A stretch of 52,916 bases of DNA from NCBI GenBank assembly GCA_945873125.1, contig CAMCBV010000020.1, forward strand, positions 1 to 52,916. The letters are read 5' to 3'. The notes beneath the pieces were generated by a model, which ran no database searches, was not told the DNA's origin, and saw nothing but the letters and a program-made list of their open reading frames with translations. The stretch is from Prosthecobacter debontii (lineage in GTDB: Bacteria > Verrucomicrobiota > Verrucomicrobiia > Verrucomicrobiales > Akkermansiaceae). Made by a program: the position numbers and the translations under genes. Of this stretch, positions 1 to 8,198 are shown piece after piece. The first letter of the stretch is position 1, and each line of letters opens with the position of its first letter.

Positions 1-149
1 TTCTCATACATCCGCATGAACATCCGGAACTTTTCCTTCTCCTCCATCCCAAAAGCATACCGCCGCTCCACAACCCGCGAAATACAATGGTAAATCGAAG
101 GCTTCTCAAACGAATCCTTCCAAGGCGATATCCAACGCGCACGTCTCAT
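1..149 (-). CDS. REP-type (IS200-like) tyrosine transposase, N-terminal part
   Basis: The reverse strand opens with ATG at 149 and stays open to the window edge (49 codons). The residues SIYHCISRVVERRYAF match the N-terminal beta strand and loop of Y1/REP-associated transposases, single-strand DNA nickases that process palindromic REP elements. The HUH and catalytic tyrosine motifs would lie beyond the window. An AAGGG stretch 4-5 nt upstream can act as ribosome binding site. Directly upstream is a 63-bp tandem repeat carrying a palindrome, the usual companion of such genes. This belongs to a different subgroup from the transposase at 6.0-6.5 kb. The family call rests on a short fragment. Confidence 0.6.
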   Translation of the reverse strand, partial: MRRARWISPWKDSFEKPSIYHCISRVVERRYAFGMEEKEKFRMFMRMYE

Positions 150-156
150 ACGCCCT

Positions 157-282
157 TTTTAATCCCTGAATCCAAAGTTGCAAGAGGAAAACATATATAA
201 GGACTGTCCCTATATATTATTTTAATCCCTGAATCCAAAGTTGCAAGAGGAAAACATATATAAGGACTGTCCCTATATATTA
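157..282. repeat. 63-bp perfect tandem duplication with internal palindrome
   Basis: Copy 1 is 157-219 and copy 2 is 220-282; they are identical. Each contains a nearly perfect palindrome centred on GGACTGTCC with AT-rich arms (ATATATAAGGAC / GTCCCTATATAT). It lies immediately upstream of the transposase start at 149, so it may be both the promoter and the REP-like substrate of that gene. Confidence 0.9.
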
Positions 283-319
283 GGGAAGGGGAAAAGGGGG
301 TTTCCAGATTGACGCTGGA

Positions 320-1387
320 TCAACTCGGATTGTTGATTTTGGATCGGACTGGCTTGGGGCGGTCGATACCGTACATTTGTTCGGGTTTGTAGCCTTCCTT
401 GCGGAGGAGGGCCAGCAATCCGTCCGGTCCGGGGAGATGGAGGGCGCCGACGAAGACAGCAGTGGAGTGTTTCCCCTCGATGGCGCGGGTGATGGGCTTG
501 ATCCACTGGTTGTTCCTCTGTGGGAGCAGCATCTGATACATCGCGGGCTCGTCCTTCTTCATGGAGGCCAATTCCATCGCCGCCTGCCGATCGCTGATGC
601 CGTATCGCCAGTTGGTGTCGGGGCCGCCATTTTCCAGGATGGATTCCCTCACGGCGGCGTCCGGGCCTTTTTTCGCGATGTCCCTGCGCGCTTCGGCAAG
701 GGAGGCCTCCATGACCGGTTTGATCACCTTGGCGACTGATTGGCCGTCGAGGGCGGTGATTTTCTTGTGATCACGGCGGGCGAGCAGGGTGAACAGATCA
801 TCCACGCCACCTTTGTTCGGTCCGGTGTCACCTTTGTTCGGTCCGGTGTCACCCATGAGTTCGTGCTTCATGATCAGACCGAGGGGCGAGAGATTTTCCA
901 TGGACGCGTATTCGCTGCCGTAGTGGGCGCGCAGGAGTTTCACGGTCTTCGGCGAGAGGCTCTGCGACAAGGTCTGGCCTTCGGCGCTTCGCATTTCCGA
1001 ACCGTGATCGATCATGAATCCGATGACACCGGGAAGCGAGCCGACCAGCATGAATTTGACCGCGATGGAATCGGGATCGATTTCAAAGAAGAGTTTGCGG
1101 GATTGCTGATAGGCGGCGTAGTAGGTGGAGGGGAAAGGAATTTGGCTGTCCGGGACGACGTGACAGGTTCCGGCCAGATAGACGACATTTCCGGAGCGGC
1201 CCTTCACGCGCCAGACGCCGGTGGGAACATAACCGGGCAAGGGCTTGTCCGACATGCGTGACTCCTGGACGGGATGCAGGGAAAGTTGCTGTTCCGCCGG
1301 ATTGTCCACGGAGCAGGAGGTGGCAAGCAGGGCGAACAGGAGCGCGCCGGTAGAAAAAACAGGACCGATTTTGATAGAATATTTCAT
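320..1387 (-). CDS. TraB/GumN family protein, exported
   Basis: A 355-residue protein with an N-terminal hydrophobic segment ending in LLATSC, which could be a lipobox (alanine at -3 is not ideal). The mature part begins with the TraB/GumN signature (VWRV...VVYLAGTCHV) and ends with the matching C-terminal glycine/histidine element (FVGALHLPGPDGLLALL), spanning the whole domain. TraB/GumN (TIKI-like) proteins carry conserved Gly/His/Glu residues and are proposed metal-dependent peptidases; the substrate here is unknown. A 21-bp in-frame duplication (810-851) gives two copies of DTGPNKG in a loop between the halves. It is a single gene with no operon partner. Confidence 0.75.
   Translation of the reverse strand: MKYSIKIGPVFSTGALLFALLATSCSVDNPAEQQLSLHPVQESRMSDKPLPGYVPTGVWRVKGRSGNVVYLAGTCHVVPDSQIPFPSTYYAAYQQSRKLFFEIDPDSIAVKFMLVGSLPGVIGFMIDHGSEMRSAEGQTLSQSLSPKTVKLLRAHYGSEYASMENLSPLGLIMKHELMGDTGPNKGDTGPNKGGVDDLFTLLARRDHKKITALDGQSVAKVIKPVMEASLAEARRDIAKKGPDAAVRESILENGGPDTNWRYGISDRQAAMELASMKKDEPAMYQMLLPQRNNQWIKPITRAIEGKHSTAVFVGALHLPGPDGLLALLRKEGYKPEQMYGIDRPKPVRSKINNPS
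810..851. repeat. 21-bp in-frame tandem duplication inside the TraB/GumN gene
   Basis: Two identical adjacent 21-bp units (810-830 and 831-851) encode DTGPNKG twice on the minus strand. The frame is kept, so the protein gains seven residues in a probable surface loop. Slippage makes the copy number likely to vary between strains. Confidence 0.9.
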
Positions 1388-1523
1388 GATTACTTGGAAA
1401 TTGCTTTATGACTTGGAAATTGCTTTTGGGGTGAATTACGAATGCTAGGAATTTGCTTTTTCATCTAGAGTGGAGAATACACTGGAGAGCCGCTCTGGGA
1501 AGGGGAAAAGGGGGTTGACCTTC

Positions 1524-1790
1524 TGTAAAATATTTTCTTCACAGGAGGTAACAAAGGAAACGAAGGAGCTTCGCGCTTAGCTTTCGATTTTAGAATTTTT
1601 GTAATTTTGATGCGATAACTGGGTTGTTCCAGCCCTCTGTTATCTCCGTTTGCTCCTGTAAAAAATATTTCTTCACAGGAGGTAACAAAGGAAACGGAGG
1701 GGCTTCGCGCTATGCTTTCGATTTTGGGATTTTAGTAAATGGGATGTGATAGCTGGGTTGTTCCAGCCCTTCGTTATCTTCGTTTGCTTT
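1524..1790. repeat. Two diverged ~133-bp intergenic repeats
   Basis: Copy 1 (1524-1656) and copy 2 (1657-1790) share most bases. Each starts TGTAAAA..ATAT..TTCTTCACAGGAGG and includes GGGTTGTTCCAGCCC, a short hairpin. A third partial copy of the opening motif (TGTAAAAATATTTTCTTCAC) lies at about 1876-1895. The gap 1388-1917 holds no convincing gene; it consists mainly of these repeats. They look like dispersed non-coding repeats, not a CRISPR array, because the units are adjacent without spacers. Confidence 0.75.
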
Positions 1791-1917
1791 TGACTCGGTG
1801 CCGCCTCACGGCCCCTCGCTCTACGGGCACGTCGCTTCGCTCCTGTCCAAACTGCCTACAAGCCTTCAGCAGTTTTGTAAAAATATTTTCTTCACTTCAG
1901 ATTGGTTCACAACGCAC

Positions 1918-2067
1918 CTAAACCAACATTGCTGCCAGGAGTTCTCTTTGGAAAATGAGTTCTTTGGGTAGGTGATCGTAGAGGTCGATGAAGAGTTCGC
2001 TTTGGGAGACGAGTTCGGCGCGCCATTCGTTGCGGTCGAACTTAATGAATGCTAGGAATTTATCCAC
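1918..2067 (-). pseudogene. C-terminal remnant, probably GTP-type PEP carboxykinase
   Basis: Reading leftwards from about 2067 an open stretch of 49 codons ends with TAG at 1918. It encodes VDKFLAF, then FDRNEWRAEL, then LYDHLPKELIFQRELL. This resembles the last ~45 residues of GTP-dependent phosphoenolpyruvate carboxykinases (DGFLxxDxxEW...FGDxLPxEL...L). Nothing upstream continues the gene; thiE ends 33 bp away. A short piece (AATGCTAGGAATTT) also occurs near 1440, suggesting local duplication. The assignment is from memory of the family and is tentative; a free-standing small ORF is the alternative. Confidence 0.4.
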
Positions 2068-2089
2068 GGTCAACTGAGGCCAGTTGACC
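2068..2089 (-). terminator. Hairpin after thiE
   Basis: GGTCAACTG and CAGTTGACC form a perfect 9-bp stem with a 4-nt loop, 11 bp after the thiE stop codon. No T-run follows on the minus strand, so it may be a transcript-stabilising hairpin instead of a classical intrinsic terminator. Confidence 0.45.
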
Positions 2090-2099
2090 CTACCTTGAT

Positions 2100-2747
2100 T
2101 CAGGAAAGCGCGTGCTTTGCTTCGGCGGTGGCTTTTGTAACATCCGCTGCGGTGAGCAATTTTGATACGATCACGCAGCGTTTGGCGCCGGCATTGATGA
2201 CTTCTGTTAGATTTTCCATCTGGATTCCACCGATACAGAAGGCAGGGACGTATTGGCCGACCTCGGTCTCCATGGTTGCGACATCTTCTAGACCGATAGC
2301 GGGTCTGCCTGCTTTGGTGGGAGTGGGAAACAAGGGGCCAAAGCCGATGTAATCCGCGCCATCGGCCATGGCTTGGCGAGCTTGCTCGAGACTGTGGGTG
2401 GAGCGTCCGATCAGCATGTCTGCGCCTATACTACTACGAACATCGTAAATAGATCCATCGTCTTGCCCGATGTGGACCCCATCCGCGCCGAGTTCGACGG
2501 CGAGTTCTGGAAAATCGTTAAGGATGAAAGGAATCCCAGCCGATTTACACAGCGGGAGAATTTGTTTCGCGGCTTCGATGATCTGATCCATCTTCGCGCC
2601 TTTAGCGCGCAACTGAATCACATCCGCACCACCTGTTAGAAGTTGCTGCGTGATATTCGCGACCTTGCTTGGAGCCACGTAGCCGAAATCGACGATCCCG
2701 TAGAGGCAGGCGTGAGCGAGTTTGGATCTTCGCTGGTCTTGGTTCAC
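2100..2747 (-). CDS. thiE: Thiamine-phosphate synthase
   Basis: ThiE joins the pyrimidine (HMP-PP) and thiazole (THZ-P) moieties to give thiamine phosphate in the cytoplasm. The TIM-barrel motifs are present: [49 protein letters not shown] and the phosphate-binding CIGGI. I start the gene at GTG 2747 (215 residues) because this codon overlaps the accC stop as GTGA and is preceded by AGAAAAAGG. A longer in-frame ATG at 2780 lies well inside accC and adds residues unlike ThiE. It is the last gene of accB-accC-thiE, so it is probably translated by coupling. No TPP riboswitch is visible in front of it. Confidence 0.85.
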   Translation of the reverse strand: MNQDQRRSKLAHACLYGIVDFGYVAPSKVANITQQLLTGGADVIQLRAKGAKMDQIIEAAKQILPLCKSAGIPFILNDFPELAVELGADGVHIGQDDGSIYDVRSSIGADMLIGRSTHSLEQARQAMADGADYIGFGPLFPTPTKAGRPAIGLEDVATMETEVGQYVPAFCIGGIQMENLTEVINAGAKRCVIVSKLLTAADVTKATAEAKHALS

Positions 2748-4096
2748 AGACCTTTTTCTTCGAGGAAGCGACCCACCCAACCGATGTCATAGGTTCCATT
2801 CTCGAAATCCGGATGATTGAGGATTTCCTGTTGGAAAGGAATGGTGGTTTTGATGCCTTTGATCATGAACTCGCCAAGGGCGCGCTTCATGCGGGCTATC
2901 GCGATTTCACGAGTCGCGCCGGTAACGATTAGCTTGGCGATCATCGAGTCGTAGTAGGGCGGCACGGAATATCCGGAGTAAACGTGGGTATCGACGCGCA
3001 CACCTTTTCCACCCGGTGCATACCATAATGAAATTGTGCCGGGGCTGGGCATGAACTTGTTGTAAGGATCCTCCGCGTTGATGCGGCACTCGATGGAGTG
3101 ACCCCGCGGACTGGCTTGCAAGACGTGGCGGGAAAGCGATTCACCCGCAGCGACACGGATTTGCTCCTTGATGAGCTCGCAGCCCATCACTTCTTCGGTT
3201 ACTGGATGTTCAACCTGGATCCGGGTGTTCATTTCCATGAAGTAGAAATTCTCACCCGCTTCATCGACGAGGTATTCGATGGTTCCGGCGTTCTGATAGT
3301 TGATTGCTTTGATCAAAGAAACCGATGCTTTGCCCATACGTTCGCGCATTTCTGAGGAAATCAGGGGTGAAGGACATTCCTCGATGATCTTTTGGTTGCG
3401 ACGCTGCATCGAGCAATCGCGCTCGCCGAGATGGATGAAATTTCCGTGTGAATCCGCGATAACTTGGAATTCGATGTGGTGTGGGTTGAGCACCAGTTTT
3501 TCCAAATAACAATCGCCGTTGCCAAAGCATGACATCGCTTCGTTGGAGGCGGCTTGGAAAAGGGATTTGAATTCTTCCTCTTTGAAACAAGGGCGCATCC
3601 CGCGTCCCCCGCCACCGGCAGTGGCTTTGATCATGACTGGCAGGCCGATTTCTTTCGCCTTCGCCAAGGCCTTATCGGGATCGTGAATGATTTCGGAACC
3701 GGGGGTGATCGGCACTCCGTTCGCGATGGCAGTGGCGCGAGCGGTCGCTTTGTCGCCCATCATTCGGATGACATCTGCGGAAGGACCGATGAAAACGATA
3801 CCGGAGGATTCGCAGATGTCGGCGAAGCGCGCGTTTTCTGATAGGAAACCGTATCCCGGATGAATCGCATCTGCGCCAGTGATTTCAGCAGCAGCAATGA
3901 TCCGATCCGGCTTCAGGTAGCTATCCTTGCTCGGACCAGGCCCGATGCAAACCGCTTCATCAGCGAGTTGGACGTGCATGGAATCGACATCCGCTTCGGA
4001 ATAGACGGCCACGGATTCCACTCCGAGTTCGCGACAAGCACGAATGATTCGCAGGGCGATCTCGCCACGGTTTGCTACCAGGACTCGTTTGAACAT
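2744..4096 (-). CDS. accC: Acetyl-CoA carboxylase biotin carboxylase subunit
   Basis: AccC carboxylates the biotin on AccB using ATP and bicarbonate, the first half-reaction of malonyl-CoA synthesis for fatty acids. At 450 residues it has the normal subunit length. Visible motifs are [16 protein letters not shown] at the start, [10 protein letters not shown], the glycine-rich ATP loop [26 protein letters not shown], and the catalytic [15 protein letters not shown]. It follows accB by 18 nt and overlaps thiE by 4 nt, forming one minus-strand operon. Confidence 0.95.
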   Translation of the reverse strand: MFKRVLVANRGEIALRIIRACRELGVESVAVYSEADVDSMHVQLADEAVCIGPGPSKDSYLKPDRIIAAAEITGADAIHPGYGFLSENARFADICESSGIVFIGPSADVIRMMGDKATARATAIANGVPITPGSEIIHDPDKALAKAKEIGLPVMIKATAGGGGRGMRPCFKEEEFKSLFQAASNEAMSCFGNGDCYLEKLVLNPHHIEFQVIADSHGNFIHLGERDCSMQRRNQKIIEECPSPLISSEMRERMGKASVSLIKAINYQNAGTIEYLVDEAGENFYFMEMNTRIQVEHPVTEEVMGCELIKEQIRVAAGESLSRHVLQASPRGHSIECRINAEDPYNKFMPSPGTISLWYAPGGKGVRVDTHVYSGYSVPPYYDSMIAKLIVTGATREIAIARMKRALGEFMIKGIKTTIPFQQEILNHPDFENGTYDIGWVGRFLEEKGL

Positions 4097-4114
4097 TTCG
4101 ATGAAGGGAGAAAA

Positions 4115-4579
4115 TTATTTGATGCGGAACAAAATATCGCCGTATTGCACGGGATTGCCATCCGTGGCAACCAGCGCGCAGATGGTGCCGGAGCATTCGG
4201 CTTTGATCTCATTCATGACTTTCATCGCTTCGATAATACAAAGGGTTTGTCCCTCGGAAACGGTTGAGCCGACTTCGACGAAGTTCGGTGCGTCTGGTGC
4301 GGGCTTGCGATAGAACGTTCCGACCATTGGCGAAGTGATTTCCGAGCCCTCGGCCGCGGCGGGTGCGGCGGCGGCAGGAGCTGTAGCGGCTGCGACGGGT
4401 GCGGCGGCGGGTGCCGCTTGCGCAGCAACACGCGGCATGTTTGCCAGCAGTCCGCTTAGCGCCTCCATGTCAGGGCCTTTTTTGAGTTTGAGATGAAAAT
4501 CCTTTTTGGATAGATCGAAATCGGTGAGCCCATGCTCGTTCATCAATTCCACAATGTTTCGGATTTCTTGGAGGTCCAC
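4115..4579 (-). CDS. accB: Biotin carboxyl carrier protein of acetyl-CoA carboxylase
   Basis: A 154-residue BCCP. Residues 1-35 form the conserved N-terminal helix region, residues ~50-78 are an Ala/Pro-rich flexible linker, and residues ~80-154 are the biotinyl domain. The biotinylated lysine is K120 in EAMKVMNE. AccB swings the carboxybiotin between AccC and the carboxyltransferase, whose genes (accA/accD) are not in this window. It is the first gene of the accB-accC-thiE operon; the promoter should lie in the 162-bp gap before the divergent gene at 4742. Confidence 0.95.
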   Translation of the reverse strand: MDLQEIRNIVELMNEHGLTDFDLSKKDFHLKLKKGPDMEALSGLLANMPRVAAQAAPAAAPVAAATAPAAAAPAAAEGSEITSPMVGTFYRKPAPDAPNFVEVGSTVSEGQTLCIIEAMKVMNEIKAECSGTICALVATDGNPVQYGDILFRIK

Positions 4580-4741
4580 AGTTACAGTTTGCTAAAGATT
4601 TATCTGATTTGAGATGGGGTCACCGCGACTCCATCTCATGCGAAGGGTAGGAATCCATGCCGAACCTCGTCAAGCATTGCATTTTTGATCTGTTGATTTT
4701 CCGAACTTGCTTCCCGCCGTTCCGGAACCGATTCTCCAGCC

Positions 4742-5014
4742 ATGCCTAATCCAGCCGAAGCCGATCCTCGCTTCAACGAATTTATCCTGCTCCAAGCTCA
4801 AAACGCCGGTTTATTTCTCGGTCAGATCCCGAATCCTTCGACCGGCGGGAAATCGGTGAACCTTCGTGCCGCGAAATCTGTGATCGATTCCCTTGGCATG
4901 TTGAAAAATAAAACCTCCGGAAATCTCACTGAGCACGAAACCCATTTGCTCGAGACCGCACTGAAAAACCTGATTCCTCTTTACAAAACCATCCTCAACG
5001 ATTCCGAAGCCTGA
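4742..5014 (+). CDS. DUF1844 family protein
   Basis: A 90-residue soluble protein of the DUF1844 family, recognised by FILLQAQNAGLFLGQIPNP, the AAKSVIDSLGMLKNKTSGNLT block and the closing LLETALKNLIPLYK helix. The function of this family is not known; it is small, all-helical, and common in the PVC and delta-proteobacterial groups. It is followed after 4 nt by kdsA, so the two are co-transcribed, which hints at a link to cell-envelope metabolism but does not prove it. Confidence 0.8.
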   Translation: MPNPAEADPRFNEFILLQAQNAGLFLGQIPNPSTGGKSVNLRAAKSVIDSLGMLKNKTSGNLTEHETHLLETALKNLIPLYKTILNDSEA

Positions 5015-5018
5015 TCCC

Positions 5019-5840
5019 ATGAAATCATTCACTCCATTCCAAATCGCTCAAGTCCCCGTCGGCGGACCCATTCCCTTTTTCATCCTCGGGCCGTGCGCGC
5101 TTGAGTCGGAAACATTTGCATGGGAAATGGCGCGTTCGCTTAAAGAAATCGCCGATCGCACGGGGATTCCTTTCGTTTTCAAGGCGTCTTTTGACAAAGC
5201 CAACCGCACGTCCGTGAATTCTTTCCGCGGCCCAGGAATTGTCGAGGGCTGCCGCATCCTTAGTGAAATTTCCAAAGAACTCAAAGTTCCCGTCACCACC
5301 GACATCCACACCGCCGAGCAGGCGGAAATTGCTGCGGAATACATTGATCTCCTCCAAATTCCCGCTTTCCTCTGCCGTCAAACCGATCTTCTCGAGGCCG
5401 CCGCAAAAACCGGACGTGTCGTGAACGTGAAAAAAGGCCAGTTCCTCGCACCTTGGGACTGCGTGAACATCGCCGATAAAATGCGGGCGTTTGGGTGCGA
5501 TCGGTTCCTCATCACTGAGCGCGGGACAACATTTGGGTATAACAACCTGGTTGTCGACATGCGCTCGCTTTACATCATGCGCAAAGAGGGGATACCGGTG
5601 ATTTTTGATGCGACGCATTCCGTGCAGCGCCCGGGCGGACTCGGTGGCGCGACTGGCGGAGATGGCGAACTTGCACCGGTGCTTGCACGCGCGGCTGTTG
5701 CGACCGGACTTGATGGGCTTTTTATGGAAGTCCACTCTGATCCAGCGAACGCGATGTCAGATGGTCCGAACCAGATTCCTCTGGAGTTTATCGAGGATCT
5801 TTTGGTGAAACTCTTAGCAATTCATCACGCGAGCCATTGA
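5019..5840 (+). CDS. kdsA: 3-deoxy-8-phosphooctulonate (KDO-8-P) synthase
   Basis: KdsA condenses PEP with arabinose-5-phosphate to KDO-8-phosphate for the lipopolysaccharide inner core. It is 273 residues, the usual size. Motifs include FILGPCALES near the N-terminus, FKASFDKANRTS, the TDIHTAEQA strand, NVKKGQFLAPWD, and FDATHSVQRPG. The cysteine in GPCALES marks the metal-dependent class; the E. coli-type metal-independent enzyme has asparagine there. It lies 4 nt after the DUF1844 gene. Its presence argues for a Gram-negative envelope with LPS. Confidence 0.93.
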   Translation: MKSFTPFQIAQVPVGGPIPFFILGPCALESETFAWEMARSLKEIADRTGIPFVFKASFDKANRTSVNSFRGPGIVEGCRILSEISKELKVPVTTDIHTAEQAEIAAEYIDLLQIPAFLCRQTDLLEAAAKTGRVVNVKKGQFLAPWDCVNIADKMRAFGCDRFLITERGTTFGYNNLVVDMRSLYIMRKEGIPVIFDATHSVQRPGGLGGATGGDGELAPVLARAAVATGLDGLFMEVHSDPANAMSDGPNQIPLEFIEDLLVKLLAIHHASH

Positions 5841-5843
5841 ATC

Positions 5844-5995
5844 TTTTGCCGCAGGCTCTGGACTGCTGCGGTGATCCGCAGCTTTTGGGAAAGAACTGCG
5901 GTACACGGGGAAACGGGTTGTTACCCTTCGCCATGGTGATAGCCGCATGCCGTGAAAGCTGGGAATGATCCCAGCAGTCCAAGGGCGCCTACGGC
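5844..5995. repeat. 152-bp direct repeat, left copy flanking a transposase
   Basis: Nearly identical (about 148 of 152 bases) to 6578-6729 in the same orientation. It contains alternating CCGCAG/CTGCGG half-palindromes, a 6-bp hairpin (CTGCGG-TGAT-CCGCAG) and another (CTGGGA-ATGA-TCCCAG). Its outer parts TGGACTGCTG and CAGCAGTCCA are inverted, so each copy is itself a bounded palindromic unit. Confidence 0.9.
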
Positions 5996-5999
5996 GCTT

Positions 6000-6539
6000 T
6001 TAGAAATCGTCCTCAATATTCATTCGATCCGTTTTGAATCGCCAAACACTTTTTCGAAAACTCTCAGGTGCGGACTTTTCGAACCAAGCGGCGCTGCACC
6101 ATCGGTATTCCGTTGCGACATCGACCAATCCATGTCTCACCGGATTTTCATTCACATACTTTAGTCGAGCTAAAAACGAAGTTTGATGAGTGATCAGGCT
6201 TTCCCTGAAATTCATCCAAATTCTCCTGCCTTCAGTCTTATCGATTTGATTGATCAGAATGGCAGAACTTCGATGGAATTCTAAAAGCCATTCCCGAAGA
6301 GATTTACCACTACCTTCAGGTGATCGAGCGAGAAAATGGTAATGGTTTGAAAACACAGCCCAAGCGCGGAGGCTCCATCCAAATTTTTCGGCGGATTCTA
6401 TGAGCATTTTTGTAACCGCATTTAGCTTCTCTGGCGAATCGAAAAGATTTTCGCGATGGTAGGTGGAAGCTGTTACGAAATAGTAACCGGAATTAGTCAA
6501 CCAATGAGGAGGAGCATGTGGCCAAGGGGGAGTGGTCAT
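6000..6539 (-). CDS. REP-associated tyrosine (Y1/HUH) transposase
   Basis: A 179-residue IS200-like nuclease. The HUH-type metal site is SNHYHFLAR; the catalytic tyrosine is most likely in LKYVNENPVRHGLV near the C-terminus; the N-terminal strand YYFVTASTYHRENLF is typical. RAYTs nick and rejoin REP hairpins as single strands. I chose ATG 6539 because upstream in-frame codons run into the flanking repeat and give residues unlike the family. It is probably intact, since both motifs are present and the length is normal. Confidence 0.85.
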   Translation of the reverse strand: MTTPPWPHAPPHWLTNSGYYFVTASTYHRENLFDSPEKLNAVTKMLIESAEKFGWSLRAWAVFSNHYHFLARSPEGSGKSLREWLLEFHRSSAILINQIDKTEGRRIWMNFRESLITHQTSFLARLKYVNENPVRHGLVDVATEYRWCSAAWFEKSAPESFRKSVWRFKTDRMNIEDDF

Positions 6540-6577
6540 GGCTTGATCTAACAGGACACAGCCCATTTGAACAACAA

Positions 6578-6729
6578 TTTTGCCGCAGGCTCTGGACTGC
6601 TGCGGTGATCCGCAGCTTTTGGGAAAGAACTGCGGTACACGGGGAAACGGGTTGTTACCCTTCGCCATGGTGATAGCTGTATGCCGTGAAAGCTGGGAAT
6701 GATCCCAGCAGTCCAAGGGCGCCTGCGGC
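6578..6729. repeat. 152-bp direct repeat, right copy
   Basis: Partner of 5844-5995 with about four mismatches, located upstream of the transposase start and ending 7 bp before the sucD stop codon. It may serve as a boundary or terminator after sucD on the minus strand because of its two stable hairpins. Confidence 0.9.
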
Positions 6730-6735
6730 ACTCAC

Positions 6736-7632
6736 TTACTTACCCCAACGCGTCATCAGGGTGGAGGCCATGTCGCTTGGGGTTTCGGCAACGGCGATGC
6801 CGCATTCTGCTAGAATTTTCTTCTTCGCTGCTGCGGTGTCTTCTTCGCCTCCGACGATAGCGCCGGCGTGGCCCATGCGGCGCCCCGGAGGTGCGGTTGC
6901 ACCGGCGATGAAACCAGCAATCGGCTTTTTGCAGTTGTCTTTCGCCCAGCGTGCGGCTTCGACTTCCGCATTACCCCCGATTTCGCCAATCATGATGATC
7001 GCTTCGGTTTCGGGGTCTTCATTGAACATTTTCAGCACGTCGAGATGGCTCGTACCGTTGATCGGATCACCCCCGATGCCGACGCAAGTGCTTTGGCCGT
7101 AGCCCATTTGAGTGAGTTGGAAAACGGCTTCGTAAGTAAGCGTTCCTGAACGGGAAACTACGCCGACGTTGCCGCGTTTGTGGATGTAACCCGGTGCGAT
7201 ACCGATGCGGCAACCTCCATGACTTTTATCGCCACGACCCGGAGTAACGAGACCCGGGCAGTTCGGGCCGACGAGACGGGATTTTGAACCTTGAAGCGCC
7301 GATTTCACACGCATCATATCCATAACAGGAATGCCCTCGGTGATCGCAACAATGAGCTCAACGCCTGCGTCCATCGCTTCGAGAATCGCATCGGCTGCGA
7401 ACGGTGGTGGAACAAAAATTGCGGAAGCCGTTGCGCCGGTCTCGTTGACCGCTTGAGAGACTGTATCAAAAATCGGCACCGTGTTTTCAAATTTCTGGCC
7501 GCCTTTGCCGGGAGTTACGCCGGCAACAAGCTTGGTGCCGTATTGAAGTGAAAGCTGTGCGTGTCTCGCACCGAAGCTGCCGGTGATTCCTTGGACAAGG
7601 ACTTTGGTGTTTTCGTCAATTAAAATGGCCAT
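6736..7632 (-). CDS. sucD: Succinyl-CoA synthetase alpha subunit (ADP-forming)
   Basis: The alpha subunit binds CoA and carries the phosphohistidine that relays phosphate between succinyl-CoA and ADP/GDP in the TCA cycle. At 298 residues it has the standard length. Visible are [13 protein letters not shown] for CoA binding, GPNCPGL, MIGEIGG, and [11 protein letters not shown] with the active histidine. It is the third gene of sucC-nucleotidyltransferase-sucD; the spacing to the middle gene is 24 nt. In most genomes sucC and sucD are adjacent, so the insertion here is unusual. Confidence 0.95.
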   Translation of the reverse strand: MAILIDENTKVLVQGITGSFGARHAQLSLQYGTKLVAGVTPGKGGQKFENTVPIFDTVSQAVNETGATASAIFVPPPFAADAILEAMDAGVELIVAITEGIPVMDMMRVKSALQGSKSRLVGPNCPGLVTPGRGDKSHGGCRIGIAPGYIHKRGNVGVVSRSGTLTYEAVFQLTQMGYGQSTCVGIGGDPINGTSHLDVLKMFNEDPETEAIIMIGEIGGNAEVEAARWAKDNCKKPIAGFIAGATAPPGRRMGHAGAIVGGEEDTAAAKKKILAECGIAVAETPSDMASTLMTRWGK

Positions 7633-7656
7633 GTTCTGGTAGGTTCGATTTAGAGA

Positions 7657-8184
7657 TTAAATTTCGAGTTTGCCGAGGATATCGGTCGGGATTTTTTCCT
7701 TCAGTTCCGGATGGGTTTCGAGAAGGCGGGAAATATCAGTAAGATCTTTCATGCGCTTACTGCCGCGCCGTTCTTTGTCTGAGTAAGCGGCTATTTTTCC
7801 GGTCAGTGTATCTTGTAAAGAGGCCACACGCATGAGGATACCGTGAACTTCTGTCGGCACTGCGCGCGATGGAAATTCCTGATACATGGCCTCGGTGCTG
7901 ATCTGGATGGTGACTTTGGATTCACCTTTGAAATTGATCGACCAATCGAAACGATTTTCAGAAAAGCCGAGTTCTTTGAGGGCGGTGGCAGCCTCTTCGA
8001 TTTTTTCTGAAGCGATGACCAGATCTACATCAGCGGTTGCCATAGGCTCAGCTGCCCAATGGTTCACGGCGAGACCGCCGATCATACACCATGAGATCTC
8101 GCGCTCTTCCAACGCCGCAACCAAACGCATGACGTCTTTCGCGCCACCGAGGGTTTGCCAGTCGTAGAATTGCCGTAATGTCAT
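7657..8184 (-). CDS. Nucleotidyltransferase-fold protein (AbiEii/MNT-like) between sucC and sucD
   Basis: A 175-residue protein. Its motif MIGGLAVNHWA followed by TADVDLVIA is the G-G/(D-x-D) signature of the DNA polymerase beta-like nucleotidyltransferase superfamily. Later ALTG/KDLTDI-like segments (LTGKIAAYSDKERR, KRMKDLTDISRLL) match stand-alone AbiEii-like proteins. Those include toxins of the AbiE and MNT-HEPN types, but many members have unknown substrates, and no antitoxin or HEPN partner is next to it. It lies 14 nt after sucC and 24 nt before sucD, in the same direction, so it must be co-transcribed with them. Confidence 0.75.
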   Translation of the reverse strand: MTLRQFYDWQTLGGAKDVMRLVAALEEREISWCMIGGLAVNHWAAEPMATADVDLVIASEKIEEAATALKELGFSENRFDWSINFKGESKVTIQISTEAMYQEFPSRAVPTEVHGILMRVASLQDTLTGKIAAYSDKERRGSKRMKDLTDISRLLETHPELKEKIPTDILGKLEI

Positions 8185-8198
8185 GGGGCAAAAAGGTT

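Larger units (their letters stand above)
5844..6729 (-). mobile_element. REP/IS200-like transposase unit bracketed by direct repeats
   Basis: A REP-associated transposase gene (6000-6539) lies between two 152-bp palindrome-rich direct repeats. The left repeat ends within a few bases of the stop codon; the right one begins about 40 bp before the start codon. This is the expected layout of a RAYT with its REP substrate. The unit separates kdsA from sucD. Confidence 0.75.

Noticed and set aside
377..1261. Forward frames over the TraB/GumN gene
   Set aside because: The minus-strand frame has a signal peptide and both family signatures; the forward ones are shadows.
5025..5735. 236-codon antisense frame over kdsA
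   Set aside because: kdsA is complete and conserved on the plus strand; the antisense translation lacks recognisable domains.
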